A stretch of 64,000 nt of DNA from an uncultured Pelagibacteraceae bacterium. GTDB taxonomy: Bacteria > Pseudomonadota > Alphaproteobacteria > Pelagibacterales > Pelagibacteraceae. The position numbers and the translations under genes are program-made. The notes under the pieces were generated by a model. It saw only the letters and a list, made by a program, of their open reading frames with translations, ran no database searches and was not told where the DNA came from. The stretch covers positions 1 through 64,000 of the forward strand of contig CACHFP010000004.1 of assembly GCA_902579115.1 (NCBI GenBank). The letters run 5' to 3'. This document shows positions 38,230-47,954 of the stretch, piece by piece (within the stretch, counting starts at the first letter, position 1; every line of letters begins with the position of its first letter).

Positions 38230-39291
38230 TTAATTTTTTGTTAAACGATAAAGTCTAGAATAAATTAATATATAAAGTATCAGCAGTGTAAAAAACCAAT
38301 ACCTGCTCAAATTTGGACTTTCAATAAAATACAGTCCTGGAGTAATAAGAATTAGATAAATAAGGTTTACAATTATTGAATTAATAAAATTTGCTTTTTC
38401 TCTCCCATAAAATGATGAAATTTTATAATAACTCAACATATGTAAATGTTGTTCATCAGGATAGATAGGCGATTTATTTTGAGTTAATTTTCTAAAAAAT
38501 GAAAAAAATACCTCGAAAAATATGTAAAATAAAAGTGTACAAAAGAAAAATGAAGAAATATTTGGATTTAAATTATTCGTAATAATTGTATTTAAAGCTA
38601 CTAAAGAACCCAATAGATATGCGCCACTATCACCTAAAAAAATTTTAGAGTACGGGAAGTTAAAAAATAAAAAAATTAGTAAAATAACTATTTGACCGAT
38701 TATTAAAAAAGAAAATTCTTGATGAGCGCTATTTAGATTTATGTAAGCTAAAACTCCATTAACGATCAAAAGATTAATTGATAACAGGCCATTAAAACCA
38801 TCAATTAGATTTGCACCATTAATTACAAATAAAAAACATAGAAGTACAAATATTGATGAAAATAAATGATTATTCATTAAAATTTTTAAAAATGGTATAT
38901 CAATATTTGATATTTTAATTGGTAAAAAAAATATAAATATTAATAGCAGAAACACCATGACAAGAAGTCTTTTAAATGGCTTTATCTTTATTTGTAGGTC
39001 ATCTAAAAAACCAATTAAAAACATGGAAGAACTTATTAAAATATAGTCGTATAAAATTTTTCCATAGAGTAAATAATAAAAATAAAAAAATATCATTAAG
39101 CAAACTATAGATCCTATTCCGCCACTTCTTGTTACAGGAAATTGATGAAATGCTTGAGGTTTAACAAAATCGCTGTCAAGTAATGCTCCTCTTCTAATTT
39201 TTAAAGAATACTTGCTTACAATTAAGAAGATAAAGAAACTTATTAAAGAAAAAATTGATAAAAAACTTGCCTCTATTGATTCTGATCCCAT
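38230..39291 (-). CDS. Polyprenyl-phosphate sugar-1-phosphate transferase (WecA/MraY superfamily)
   Basis: Integral membrane glycosyltransferase of family 4, which loads a sugar-1-phosphate from a UDP-sugar onto undecaprenyl phosphate to start surface glycan synthesis. It has 353 residues and about ten or eleven hydrophobic segments. Motifs include FLDDLQIKIKPFKRL, NGANLIDGFNGL (catalytic Asp/Asn region), IFLGDSGAYLLG, and the cytoplasmic YPDEQHLHM (the His motif). It is not MraY, whose signature and division-cluster context are absent. WecA or WbpL are closer, but the sugar cannot be read from sequence. It links logically to the sugar enzymes at 28846-32335, though lon-tig lies between. It follows the EamA gene without a gap. 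Confidence 0.82.
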   Translation of the reverse strand: MGSESIEASFLSIFSLISFFIFLIVSKYSLKIRRGALLDSDFVKPQAFHQFPVTRSGGIGSIVCLMIFFYFYYLLYGKILYDYILISSSMFLIGFLDDLQIKIKPFKRLLVMVFLLLIFIFFLPIKISNIDIPFLKILMNNHLFSSIFVLLCFLFVINGANLIDGFNGLLSINLLIVNGVLAYINLNSAHQEFSFLIIGQIVILLIFLFFNFPYSKIFLGDSGAYLLGSLVALNTIITNNLNPNISSFFFCTLLFYIFFEVFFSFFRKLTQNKSPIYPDEQHLHMLSYYKISSFYGREKANFINSIIVNLIYLILITPGLYFIESPNLSRYWFFTLLILYILIYSRLYRLTKN

Positions 39292-40179
39292 TTAACTTTC
39301 TATTGTTTTATTGTTTTTTTTAAAAATATATATACCAATTAGAATTATAACTAATGAAACTAAGACTCTCCATGTTATTGTTTCGTTCATTAGAAAATAT
39401 CCAAAAATTATTCCAAATATTGGTATCAAATAAGCTACTTGTGTTTGAAATACCAAACCATTTACTGTTAATATTCTAAATCTGATTAACCATGCAAACC
39501 CTGTTGCGATAACTCCTAAGTATAATAAAGACAAAGTTGAAGCTATTGTTGGCTCAGAGTTCCATGGGCTCTCTAAAATTAAAGAAAATGGGAGTAAAAA
39601 AAGAACAGACCAGAGGGTAGTAGAAGTAGTTACATTTTCATTTTTTTTGTTCTTGAGTTTTAAAGTTAATAATCCACCAACACAATAAAATGTGGAGCCT
39701 AAAATAGTGATTAAAGCATAAATATAATTTTCACTATTTATTATTACTCTATCAAAAAATAATAATATTATTCCACTAAAGCCTATTAAAACTCCAGTTG
39801 ATTTGAAAAAAGACAATTTTTCATCTTTTGTAAAAAAATGTGCTAAAATAGATCCGCTAAGAGGAGTGGTGCTCATTAAAATTGCTGCAAGGTAACTATT
39901 AATTTTTGCAGTTCCAATTGCTATTAATACAAATGGTATAGCGATATTAAACAATCCAATCAATGCATACCATTTCCAATTTTCTGTAAAAGCTTCAATC
40001 TTTATTTTCCTTAATTTGCATATAAGTAAAAGTGGAATGCTCGCAAAAATAACTCTTACTAGCGCGAGTGTAATTGGATCGTAAGAATAAGTTGCTATTT
40101 TGATATTAAAAAATGAAGATCCCCATATAACTGCTAAGGAAATTAAGAGCAATAAATCAAATGTATTTGCTTCTCTCAT
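39292..40179 (-). CDS. EamA family (drug/metabolite transporter superfamily) permease
   Basis: A ten-helix transporter of two EamA repeats. The start is set at the ATG at 40179 (MREANTFDLLLLISLAVIWGSSFF), the normal DMT N-terminus, giving 295 residues; an upstream ATG at 40272 would add 31 residues with no family match and run into the glnA promoter region. Conserved EamA features are AVIWGSSFFNIKIA, the first-repeat RVIFASIPLLL, and the second-repeat GFAWLIRFRILTVNGLVFQTQVAYLIPIFG region. The substrate is unknown; it is probably a metabolite exporter. It is divergent from glnA and directly upstream of the sugar-phosphate transferase gene. Confidence 0.85.
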   Translation of the reverse strand: MREANTFDLLLLISLAVIWGSSFFNIKIATYSYDPITLALVRVIFASIPLLLICKLRKIKIEAFTENWKWYALIGLFNIAIPFVLIAIGTAKINSYLAAILMSTTPLSGSILAHFFTKDEKLSFFKSTGVLIGFSGIILLFFDRVIINSENYIYALITILGSTFYCVGGLLTLKLKNKKNENVTTSTTLWSVLFLLPFSLILESPWNSEPTIASTLSLLYLGVIATGFAWLIRFRILTVNGLVFQTQVAYLIPIFGIIFGYFLMNETITWRVLVSLVIILIGIYIFKKNNKTIES

Positions 40180-40300
40180 TTCAAGTTTGAATTGTATATA
40201 TGTGATAAATGCATAGCTGGTATATATTTTTAATATTACTATAAAAAAGTTCCTTATATATGTTCGTTTCAAAATTAAAACTAATTTTTAAGGAGAATTA

Positions 40301-41707
40301 ATGAGTTCTAATGACGTTCTTAAGCTTATGAAAGACAAACAAGTCGAGTTTGTTGACTTAAGGTTCACTGATCCTAAAGGTAAACTGCAACATTTAACAA
40401 TAGATGCGACCGTTGTGGACAAAGATATGCTCGACAAAGGAGTTTTCTTTGATGGTTCTTCAATTGCAGGTTGGAAAGCTATAAACGAGTCCGATATGAT
40501 ATTGAAACCAGATTTGGATAAACCAATAATTGATCCATTTAATTCTCACACAACTCTTAATATTTTCTGTGATATTTTAGATGCAGTAAAAAAAGATCCC
40601 TACGAAAGAGATCCAAGAGGAACAGCAAAAAAAGCTGAGGCATATTTAAAAAAAACAGGTATTGGTGACAAATCTTATTTTGGACCTGAGCCAGAATTTT
40701 TTGTTTTTGACGATGTTAGATTTAAAAATGATATGAATGAAACGAGTTTTACCATAGACAGTTCAGAAGGACCATATAACACTGGTAAAAAATACGAAAA
40801 CGGTAACATGGGTCACAGACCTGGAATTAAAGGAGGATATTTTCCAGTTCCTCCGGTAGATAGCGCTCAAGACATGAGAGGTGAATATTTGAAAGCTTTA
40901 AAAGATATGGGTGTAAAAGTAGAGAAGCATCACCATGAAGTTGCTCCAAGTCAGCATGAATTGGGAATGTATTTTGGAACATTAACAAATCAAGCCGATA
41001 ATGTTCAATTATATAAATATGCCGTCCAAATGGTAACTCATTCATTTGGAAAAACTGCAACTTTTATGCCTAAACCAGTTAAGGGTGATAATGGATCTGG
41101 AATGCATTGTCACCAATCTATATGGAAAGGTAGTACTCCGCTATTCATGGGAAAAGAGTACGCAGGACTTTCAAAAGAAGCACTTTATTACATTGGTGGA
41201 ATTTTAAAACACGCTAGAGCAATTAACGCGTTTGCAAATGCTACGACAAATAGTTACAAAAGGTTAATTCCAGGATTTGAGGCACCCGTTATCTTGGCTT
41301 ACTCAGCTAGAAATAGATCTGCTTCTTGCAGAATACCGGTTATAATGAACCCAAAAGCTGCGAGAATGGAAATAAGATTTCCAGACGCCGCTGGGAACCC
41401 TTACTTAACTTTTGCTTCTATGTTGATGGCGGGTATAGATGGAATAAAAAATAAGATAGATCCTGGTAAACCATTTGATCAAGATTTATATTCTTTATCT
41501 GAAGATGAAGTAAAAAAACTACCTACAGTTTGTGGATCCTTAAGAGAGGCTATGCAGAACCTTGATAAAGATAGAAAATTCTTAACTGAAGGCGGTGTTT
41601 TTACAGATGATCAAATTGACGCTTACATTGAATTAAAATTTCAAGAAATTTATAATTTTGAGCATACACCTCATCCAATTGAATTTGAGATGTATTATAG
41701 TGGTTAA
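40301..41707 (+). CDS. glnA: Glutamine synthetase, type I
   Basis: Makes glutamine from glutamate, ammonia and ATP, the main ammonium assimilation step. It has 468 residues, GSI-beta length. A strong AAGGAG lies 8 nt before the ATG. Family motifs are [20 protein letters not shown], the ATP-binding [16 protein letters not shown], and NRSASCRIP. The adenylylation Tyr is conserved at residue 397 (DLYSLSEDE), so it can be regulated by GlnE-type adenylylation, provided the genome has that enzyme. The stop overlaps the convergent sufA stop by 4 bp. Confidence 0.97.
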   Translation: MSSNDVLKLMKDKQVEFVDLRFTDPKGKLQHLTIDATVVDKDMLDKGVFFDGSSIAGWKAINESDMILKPDLDKPIIDPFNSHTTLNIFCDILDAVKKDPYERDPRGTAKKAEAYLKKTGIGDKSYFGPEPEFFVFDDVRFKNDMNETSFTIDSSEGPYNTGKKYENGNMGHRPGIKGGYFPVPPVDSAQDMRGEYLKALKDMGVKVEKHHHEVAPSQHELGMYFGTLTNQADNVQLYKYAVQMVTHSFGKTATFMPKPVKGDNGSGMHCHQSIWKGSTPLFMGKEYAGLSKEALYYIGGILKHARAINAFANATTNSYKRLIPGFEAPVILAYSARNRSASCRIPVIMNPKAARMEIRFPDAAGNPYLTFASMLMAGIDGIKNKIDPGKPFDQDLYSLSEDEVKKLPTVCGSLREAMQNLDKDRKFLTEGGVFTDDQIDAYIELKFQEIYNFEHTPHPIEFEMYYSG

Positions 41708-42039
41708 ATTTTAAAAGACTCCCCGCAACCACATCGCTCAGTTTCATTTGGATTTTTGAAGATAAATTGAGATGAAAATTTATCCTCCTTATAATCCATC
41801 TCTGTGCCTAACAAATAAATTATAGCTTTAGGATCTATAAAAACTTTTACTCCCTTTTCCTCTATTACCTCTTCATTAGGCTTTATTTCTTTTGCATACT
41901 CCATTACGTAAGACATTCCAGCACATCCGCCTGATTTTACACCAACTCTCACACCTACCGCGGAATGTTCAGCTTTAGACATTATAAGTTTTATTCTTTC
42001 AGCTGCGTTATCACTAAGTCTAATTACTTGCTCGCTCAT
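41704..42039 (-). CDS. sufA: Iron-sulfur cluster assembly A-type carrier (SufA/IscA/ErpA family)
   Basis: A-type scaffold/carrier that delivers Fe-S clusters. It has 111 residues. The three conserved Cys are visible in SGGCAGMSY and the C-terminal ERCGCGESF. It is the last gene of the iscR-sufBCDSUT operon, with a 4 bp overlap to sufT. Whether it is SufA or ErpA by function cannot be told, so the name follows context. Confidence 0.9.
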   Translation of the reverse strand: MSEQVIRLSDNAAERIKLIMSKAEHSAVGVRVGVKSGGCAGMSYVMEYAKEIKPNEEVIEEKGVKVFIDPKAIIYLLGTEMDYKEDKFSSQFIFKNPNETERCGCGESFKI

Positions 42040-42338
42040 AAATTTAACTCAAGTTTTGCTGTTTCAGACATTTTGTCTTTTGTCCATGGAGGATCCCAAA
42101 CTAACTTTAGATCAACATCATTAATCCCCTCAATCTTTAATATATTCTCTTTAACTGAATTTGGCAAACTTTCAGCTACAGGACAGTTCGGTGAAGTTAA
42201 TGTCATTTCAATAATCACTTTATTTTCCTGCTTAACTTCGATTTTATATATTAAACCCAATTCATAGATATTGACTGGAATTTCCGGATCGTAAATTTTT
42301 TTGATTTCAGTAATAATTTTTTCTTTCAGTTCACTCAT
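42036..42338 (-). CDS. sufT: Fe-S assembly protein SufT (MIP18/DUF59 family)
   Basis: A 100-residue MIP18-family protein thought to support Fe-S maturation. The core is KKIYDPEIPVNIYELGLIYKIEV, and the family Cys-containing motif is MTLTSPNCPVAESLP; DLKLVWDPPWTKDKMSE is the usual end. It lies between sufU and sufA in the suf operon, the common alphaproteobacterial arrangement. Confidence 0.92.
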   Translation of the reverse strand: MSELKEKIITEIKKIYDPEIPVNIYELGLIYKIEVKQENKVIIEMTLTSPNCPVAESLPNSVKENILKIEGINDVDLKLVWDPPWTKDKMSETAKLELNL

Positions 42339-42339
42339 T

Positions 42340-42789
42340 TTATTTTGAACTTTTTTTTTCTAGTGCAGATAGAAGTGTATGCCATGCCATAGTAGCACAT
42401 TTGATTCTCATTGGAAATTCTTGAACTCCTGATAGAGAGGATATAGTTGTTATTTGATCTTCTGATAAGCTGTTTAAAGTAATTTTCGATTTATTTTTTA
42501 ACATATTTAAAAAGTCGTCAGTTACTTTTTTTGAAAATTGTAAATCTTTACCTTTTAGAGTATCTGTAAGAATTGATGCTGATGCCAAAGATATAGCACA
42601 TCCCTCGCCTTCAAAACTTAGACCTGAAATACTTTTATCTTTGTCTAATTTTAAATAAATATGCACTTTATCTCCGCAAAGAGGATTATGTGCTTTGGCA
42701 TCATGATTATATCCTTCGCATTTACCCTTGTTCCTAGGGTTCTTTGCGTGATCCAAAATAATTTCTTGATATAATTCTTTTAGTTCCAT
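42340..42789 (-). CDS. sufU: SufU-type iron-sulfur scaffold / sulfur acceptor
   Basis: A 149-residue IscU-like protein that takes sulfur from SufS. The Cys residues are in NPLCGDKVHIYLKLD, FEGEGCAISLASASI and RIKCATMAWHTL, with an insertion between the second and third typical of SufU rather than IscU. No SufE gene is visible in the operon, consistent with SufU serving as the SufS partner. One nucleotide lies between it and sufT. Confidence 0.92.
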   Translation of the reverse strand: MELKELYQEIILDHAKNPRNKGKCEGYNHDAKAHNPLCGDKVHIYLKLDKDKSISGLSFEGEGCAISLASASILTDTLKGKDLQFSKKVTDDFLNMLKNKSKITLNSLSEDQITTISSLSGVQEFPMRIKCATMAWHTLLSALEKKSSK

Positions 42790-44010
42790 TTAAATTTGAA
42801 ATACTTTCTTACATTTTTTAATTGACTCGTTTAGAACATCAATATCCTCTTTACTGTTATAAGCTCCAATTGAGGCTCTCGCAGAAGCAGGAATGCCTAA
42901 TTTATCATGTAAAATTTGACAACAATGATGGCCAGCTCTAATTGCAACACCGTCATCATCTAAAATTGTAGCTATGTCATGAGGATGAATTCCCTTTATT
43001 GTGAAAGAAATTATAGATGCTCTATTTTTTGGATTACCTATAATTTTGACAGAATTGTCTTTTCTTAATTTTTCTAAACCATACTCAAGAATTTGACTCT
43101 CATGTTTTTCAATGTTTTTTATTCCAAAATCTTGAATAAACTTTATTGATTTTGCAAAAGCTACTACCTCTGCAGTTTGCATTGTTCCTGCCTCAAACTT
43201 ATTAGGCGAGTCTGCGTAAGTGATTTCATCCTTTTTCACTTCATTTATCATTCCTCCACCTCCTTGATAAGGAGGCAATTCATCTACCCATTTTTTTTTA
43301 GCATATAGAATACCTAATCCATTAGGGCCATACATTTTATGACAAGAAATGGCATAGAAATCACAACCTAAATCTTGCACATCTAGAACTGAGTGAGGGG
43401 CGCCCTGCGTCCCGTCTATTAAAACTGGAATATTTTTTGATTTTGCTAAATCTGTAACCTTTTTTATAGGCATTATAGTTCCTGTCACATTCGAAATATG
43501 AGTAAAAGCAATCATCTTGGTTTTTTCGGTAATTTGATTTTTAAACTCATCGATATCTATTTCTCCACTTTCATTTACAGATGCAAATTTAATTACTGCT
43601 CCTTTTTTTTTTCTTAAATAATGCCAAGGTACATAATTTGAATGATGCTCTAACTCAGTCACAAGAATTTCATCACCCTTTTTTATAAATTTTTCTCCGT
43701 AAGTGCTGGCAACTAAATTAATTGCCTCTGTAGCTCCTTTTGTAAAGATAATTTCTTCTCTAAATTGAGCGTTAACATAAGATTTTACTATATCTCTAGT
43801 TTCCTCAAATTTGTTTGTGGCTTTAACTGCTAAGGTATGTACACTTCTTCCTACATTCGAAAATTCAGTTTCGTAAAATCTAGACATCTCATCTATTACT
43901 GCTTTTGGTTTTTGTGAAGAGTTAGCGCTATCTAAGTAAATTAAAGGTTTACCTTTGATCTTTTGTTTAAAGATTGGAAATTTTGATTTTATATTATCGA
44001 ACTTCATCAA
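42790..44010 (-). CDS. sufS: Cysteine desulfurase SufS
   Basis: PLP enzyme that mobilizes sulfur from cysteine as a persulfide. It has 406 residues. The PLP Lys is in SCHKMYGPNGLG; the active-site Cys is in IRAGHHCCQILHDKLG; ELEHHSNYVPWHYL and TGTIMPIKK are family regions. This is a group II desulfurase. It overlaps the upstream sufD end by 17 bp and directly abuts sufU. Confidence 0.96.
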   Translation of the reverse strand: MMKFDNIKSKFPIFKQKIKGKPLIYLDSANSSQKPKAVIDEMSRFYETEFSNVGRSVHTLAVKATNKFEETRDIVKSYVNAQFREEIIFTKGATEAINLVASTYGEKFIKKGDEILVTELEHHSNYVPWHYLRKKKGAVIKFASVNESGEIDIDEFKNQITEKTKMIAFTHISNVTGTIMPIKKVTDLAKSKNIPVLIDGTQGAPHSVLDVQDLGCDFYAISCHKMYGPNGLGILYAKKKWVDELPPYQGGGGMINEVKKDEITYADSPNKFEAGTMQTAEVVAFAKSIKFIQDFGIKNIEKHESQILEYGLEKLRKDNSVKIIGNPKNRASIISFTIKGIHPHDIATILDDDGVAIRAGHHCCQILHDKLGIPASARASIGAYNSKEDIDVLNESIKKCKKVFQI

Positions 44011-45238
44011 TCTGCCCCGCTATAGTTTTTTCTAGAAAAGTTCTAATTTTCTCTTCAGGTATGTTGTCGAAAATTTCATTAAGAAAACCTTTTATCAAAA
44101 GTTTATTTGCTGCCCTTAATTCAATTCCTCTAGTCATTAAATAATGTATAGCTTCTTCGTCTATGCCACCAGAAGAAGACCCGTGAGAACATTTAACATC
44201 ATCAGCATAAATTTCCAGCTCTGGCTTAGCGTTAAATTCAGCTCGATCATTTAATATTAGAGCTTTGCTTAGTTGATATGCATCTGTTTTTTGAGCAATA
44301 TCTTTAACAAATATTTTTCCTTGATAAACACCTTTACTGTCGTTTTCTAAAACATTTTTAATTTTTTGGTAACTTTTGCAATTTGGGGCCAAATGATTAA
44401 TTTGAGTTTTGATTTCCTGATGTTCTTCTTTGCTTAAATTTAATCCAGATAAAATATGACAACTACTTTTTTCTTTTTCCAAAATCATATCAATCTCGAT
44501 TTTATTAAATTTAAGTCCTGAACTTAATATGAAATTTTGATAGCTCGAATTATAACCTTGTGTACCAGAAATATTCTTGTAGAAATAACCGTTGGATTTT
44601 GTTTTTTGTAAAATAATATGTTTTAAAACTGCACCTTTATCAATATTAATTTTTTCAAAGGTATTTTTAATAAATTTACTTTTTTCAATAATATTATACT
44701 CAATTAAAGTTAGTTCAGAGTTTTGGCTTACTTGTATCCTATTTGAGTTATTGATAATCTTGTTATTTAAGTTTTCAGAAAAATAATTATAAATTATTAT
44801 TGGTTTTTTACATTTATAGTTTTGTTGAACTTCCAAGTTAAACCCGCCAATTGATAAAGCTTTATTAAGATAATCAAGATTATTTTTTGACTGGTAGTGA
44901 AAGCTTTCAAGTGATTTTAAAGTTTCAATTTTTACTTTATCTTTTTCCTCAAAATGTAAATCAAAAGATTTTAATAATCCATTTACAAGAATAACCTTAT
45001 TATGATCAAAGTCATGGATCGTTTCAATTTTTTTATCAAATTTATACTCATTGTTATTAGTGATATTCTTAAAATTCTTACTAATTATATAATTTAGATC
45101 AGAAAATTTCCAATTTTCATTTTTTTTATTTGGAAGACCTCTTTTTAAAAAAAATTCAAAATTTTTTTTTCTATCTGCTGCCTCTTTATCATTCGAGGAA
45201 TATATTTTTTTCAAATCTATGTTGAATAATTGCCCCAT
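43994..45238 (-). CDS. sufD: Fe-S cluster assembly protein SufD
   Basis: Partner of SufB in the SufBCD scaffold. It has 414 residues. The N-terminal part is variable; the conserved C-terminal beta-helix contains YQGKIFVKDIAQKTDAYQ and the DDVKCSHGSSSGGIDEEAIHYLMTRG segment with the functional Cys/His region. The stop region overlaps sufS by 17 bp and the start overlaps the sufC stop by 1 bp. It is Lys/Asn-rich like its neighbours. Confidence 0.95.
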   Translation of the reverse strand: MGQLFNIDLKKIYSSNDKEAADRKKNFEFFLKRGLPNKKNENWKFSDLNYIISKNFKNITNNNEYKFDKKIETIHDFDHNKVILVNGLLKSFDLHFEEKDKVKIETLKSLESFHYQSKNNLDYLNKALSIGGFNLEVQQNYKCKKPIIIYNYFSENLNNKIINNSNRIQVSQNSELTLIEYNIIEKSKFIKNTFEKINIDKGAVLKHIILQKTKSNGYFYKNISGTQGYNSSYQNFILSSGLKFNKIEIDMILEKEKSSCHILSGLNLSKEEHQEIKTQINHLAPNCKSYQKIKNVLENDSKGVYQGKIFVKDIAQKTDAYQLSKALILNDRAEFNAKPELEIYADDVKCSHGSSSGGIDEEAIHYLMTRGIELRAANKLLIKGFLNEIFDNIPEEKIRTFLEKTIAGQIDEVR

Positions 45239-45972
45239 TATTTCAAATTTTCATAACCTGTTTTCTCTAGTTCTTGACCTAATTCAGAACATCCTGTTTT
45301 AATAATTTTGCCTTTTGACAATACATGTATAAAATCTGGTTTAATATAATCGAGTAGTCTTTGATAATGTGTGATAATTAGAAACGCATTATTCTTGTTT
45401 TTGTGAGAGTTTACTCCGTCAGCGACAATCCTTAATGCATCTATATCTAAACCTGAGTCTGTTTCATCTAAGATGGCTAATTTTGGTTCTAAGAGTTTCA
45501 TTTGAAGTATTTCATTTTTCTTTTTCTCCCCTCCTGAGAAACCTACGTTCAATTGTCTAGATAAAAATTTTTCATCGATGTTCAATTCAGAGGCTTTTTC
45601 TTTAATTAATTTTAAAAGATTAAGTGTATCTAATTCTTTTTCACCTTTAGCTTTTCTAATCGAATTTAACGAAGTTTTGAGAAAATTAGTTGTATTAACG
45701 CCTGGTATTTCTAAAGGATATTGAAAAGCTAGGAAGATTCCTTTTTGAGCGCGCTCTTCAATAGAGATTTCTTGTAAATTTTTACCCTCATATTTTAAGC
45801 TTCCACTTATATCGTATCCACTTTTACCAGATAAAATATTTGCTAAAGTACTTTTTCCTGATCCGTTTGGCCCCATGATAGCATGAACCTCTCCAGATTT
45901 AATTTCTAAGTTTAATCCATTTAAAATTGATTTATCATTTACTGAGGCTTTCAGATTTTGCAATTGTAGCAT
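45238..45972 (-). CDS. sufC: Fe-S cluster assembly ATPase SufC
   Basis: ABC-type ATPase of the SufBCD complex, soluble and without its own membrane domain. It has 244 residues. Walker A is GPNGSGKST, the signature is FSGGEKKKNEI, and Walker B LAILDETDSGLDIDAL is the SufC form. It overlaps sufD and sufB by 1 bp each. Confidence 0.96.
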   Translation of the reverse strand: MLQLQNLKASVNDKSILNGLNLEIKSGEVHAIMGPNGSGKSTLANILSGKSGYDISGSLKYEGKNLQEISIEERAQKGIFLAFQYPLEIPGVNTTNFLKTSLNSIRKAKGEKELDTLNLLKLIKEKASELNIDEKFLSRQLNVGFSGGEKKKNEILQMKLLEPKLAILDETDSGLDIDALRIVADGVNSHKNKNNAFLIITHYQRLLDYIKPDFIHVLSKGKIIKTGCSELGQELEKTGYENLK

Positions 45973-47405
45973 TATCCGACGCTCCCTTCTAAACTGATAG
46001 AAACTAATTTTTGTGCCTCAACCGCAAATTCCATAGGAAGTTGCTGTAGTACTTCTTTGCAGAAACCATTGACAATAAGACTTACTGCCTCTTCTTGGTT
46101 TAGTCCTCTTTGATTGCAATAAAATAATTGGTCTTCATTAATTTTTGATGTCGTAGCTTCATGTTCAATTGTCGAGGAGGAGTTTTTATTTCTTATATAT
46201 GGAATAGTATGTGCTCCGCATTTATTGCCCATCAAAAGTGAGTCACATTGAGTATAATTTCTAGAATTTTTAGCCTTTACCTTAATGTCTACAAGGCCCC
46301 TATATGTATTATCAGCTTGGCCAGCAGAAATTCCTTTAGAAATGATTTTACTTTTTGTATTTTTACCTATGTGGATCATTTTTGTTCCGGTGTCTGCTTT
46401 CTGATGATTATTAGTTATAGCAATTGAATAAAATTCACCTATAGAATTATCTCCTTGTAAAATGCAACTTGGGTATTTCCAAGTTATCGCAGAACCAGTC
46501 TCTACTTGCGTCCATGAAATTTTTGAATTTCTGCCTCTACATGCGCCTCTCTTAGTTACAAAATTATAAATTCCACCAACTCCATCTTTGTCACCAGGAT
46601 ACCAGTTCTGAACTGTTGAATATTTTATTTCTGCGTCATCTAAAGCAACTAATTCCACATTAGCTGCGTGTAATTGATTCTCGTCTCTCATTGGGGCTGT
46701 ACAACCCTCTAAATAACTTACGTAGCTACCTTTGTCTGCGATTATTAAGGTTCTTTCAAATTGACCTGTTTCAGATGCGTTTATTCTAAAATAAGTAGAA
46801 AGCTCCATTGGGCATCTTGTATTAGGTGGAATATAAACAAAAGACCCATCTGTAAATACTGCTGAGTTGAGCGTTGCAAAATAATGATCACTAATAGGAA
46901 TAACAGACCCTAAATATTTTTTTACTAAATCTGGGTGTTTTTGAATAGCTTCAGAAATAGGACAAAAAATTATCCCCTTTTTATCCAGTTCTCCTTTAAA
47001 AGTCGTCGCTACAGAGACAGAGTCAAAAACTGCATCAACTGCTACGCCACTTAATCTTTTTTGTTCGTTAAGAGGAATACCGAGTTTATTATATGTTTCA
47101 ATAAGTTTTGGGTCTACTTCGTCTAAACTTTTAGGTTTGTCTTTCATACTCTTTGGAGCTGAATAATAATATAAATCTTGATAATTAATTTTAGGATATT
47201 TTGGTTTTTGCCAGTTAGGCTCTTTCAAAACCTTTAATCTATTAAATGCCTTTAATCTCCAATCAAGCATCCATTTAGGTTCTTTTTTAATCTCCGAAAT
47301 AAACCTTATAGTTTTCTCAGAAAGTCCTTTTGGAGCTTTGAAATTTTCGATCTCAGTAGTAAAACCATATTTATATTCTTGATTTTTTAATTCTTCAGTC
47401 TTCAT
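45972..47405 (-). CDS. sufB: Fe-S cluster assembly protein SufB
   Basis: Main scaffold subunit on which the cluster is built. It has 477 residues. Conserved regions are [34 protein letters not shown], the YLEGCTAP Cys site, and the C-terminal [18 protein letters not shown]. It follows iscR by 2 nt, so it is expected to be controlled from the iscR promoter. Confidence 0.96.
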   Translation of the reverse strand: MKTEELKNQEYKYGFTTEIENFKAPKGLSEKTIRFISEIKKEPKWMLDWRLKAFNRLKVLKEPNWQKPKYPKINYQDLYYYSAPKSMKDKPKSLDEVDPKLIETYNKLGIPLNEQKRLSGVAVDAVFDSVSVATTFKGELDKKGIIFCPISEAIQKHPDLVKKYLGSVIPISDHYFATLNSAVFTDGSFVYIPPNTRCPMELSTYFRINASETGQFERTLIIADKGSYVSYLEGCTAPMRDENQLHAANVELVALDDAEIKYSTVQNWYPGDKDGVGGIYNFVTKRGACRGRNSKISWTQVETGSAITWKYPSCILQGDNSIGEFYSIAITNNHQKADTGTKMIHIGKNTKSKIISKGISAGQADNTYRGLVDIKVKAKNSRNYTQCDSLLMGNKCGAHTIPYIRNKNSSSTIEHEATTSKINEDQLFYCNQRGLNQEEAVSLIVNGFCKEVLQQLPMEFAVEAQKLVSISLEGSVG

Positions 47406-47407
47406 TG

Positions 47408-47824
47408 TTATTTTTCAGCTGTTTTAGTTAGATCTTGTAATTTTACTTTTTCAAAAAAACCATTTATATGTTGATCTAATTGGTCCCATAGATTGTGAGT
47501 GATACATTTAGTTGATTTGTTGTTACACCCTCTTCTTGAATTTTTTTTACAATTTAATGTTTTAACTTCTTCGTCAACTGCAAAAATAATATTTGATAAC
47601 TTAATTTCGGAAGCTGGTTTTTCCAAAACATACCCCCCGGTGGCTCCTCTTGAACTACGTACCAGTTTATTGGTTTTCAGCTTTAAAAAAATTTGTTCTA
47701 GATAAGCCAATGAAATATTTTGTCTTAAAGATATTTCAGTAAGACTAATAGGCCCTTTGTCAGCATTAAATGCTAAATCTGCCATTGCCATTACGGCGTA
47801 CCTACCTTTATTTGTTAACCTCAT
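47408..47824 (-). CDS. iscR: Rrf2-family transcriptional regulator, IscR-like
   Basis: Fe-S-sensing repressor/activator. It has 138 residues with an N-terminal winged helix ([35 protein letters not shown]) and [11 protein letters not shown]. The cluster Cys are visible as [18 protein letters not shown], spaced 7 and 6, slightly wider than the 5 and 5 of E. coli IscR. It heads the suf operon, and a near-consensus IscR box lies 35 nt upstream, which indicates autoregulation of the operon. Confidence 0.92.
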   Translation of the reverse strand: MRLTNKGRYAVMAMADLAFNADKGPISLTEISLRQNISLAYLEQIFLKLKTNKLVRSSRGATGGYVLEKPASEIKLSNIIFAVDEEVKTLNCKKNSRRGCNNKSTKCITHNLWDQLDQHINGFFEKVKLQDLTKTAEK

Positions 47825-47859
47825 AATTAAACGTTGTCATATAATAGTTTTAGGATAAA

Positions 47860-47879
47860 TCCTACTATTTTAGTCGGGA
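47860..47879 (-). promoter_or_regulatory. Candidate type 1 IscR operator upstream of iscR-suf
   Basis: Reading the minus strand, CCCGACTAAAATAGTAGGA matches the core of the E. coli type 1 IscR consensus (SYYGACTRWWWYAGTCRRS, from memory) at 17 of 19 positions. It is a dyad centred on AAAA. It overlaps a second palindrome, TAGGATAAATCCTA, at 47851-47864. It lies 36-55 nt before the iscR ATG, where a repressor would block the promoter. The match is seen in sequence; regulation is inferred. Confidence 0.6.
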
Positions 47880-47932
47880 TTAAAAAATGATATTTGTCGC
47901 ATAAAAACATGATATAACTCAGTACTTTTTTT

Positions 47933-47951
47933 TTTAATAATAATCATTATC
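47933..47951 (+). promoter_or_regulatory. Fur-box-like palindrome before the alpha/beta hydrolase gene
   Basis: TTTAATAATAATCATTATC agrees with 16 of 19 positions of the classic Fur box and contains the perfect dyad ATAAT-C-ATTAT. It ends 3 nt before the ATG of the hydrolase at 47955, so bound repressor would block that gene. AT-rich DNA raises the chance of random matches, so this is tentative. Confidence 0.3.
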
Positions 47952-47954
47952 AAA

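Noticed and set aside
40180..40300. Possible sigma-54 promoter or riboswitch ahead of glnA
   Set aside because: TGGTATATATTTTT is only a weak -24/-12 match and no stable fold is seen; AT-rich DNA gives such hits by chance.
40827..41060. Open frame on the minus strand within glnA
   Set aside because: It lies inside a clearly conserved gene, has no family resemblance and no ribosome site; it is a shadow frame.
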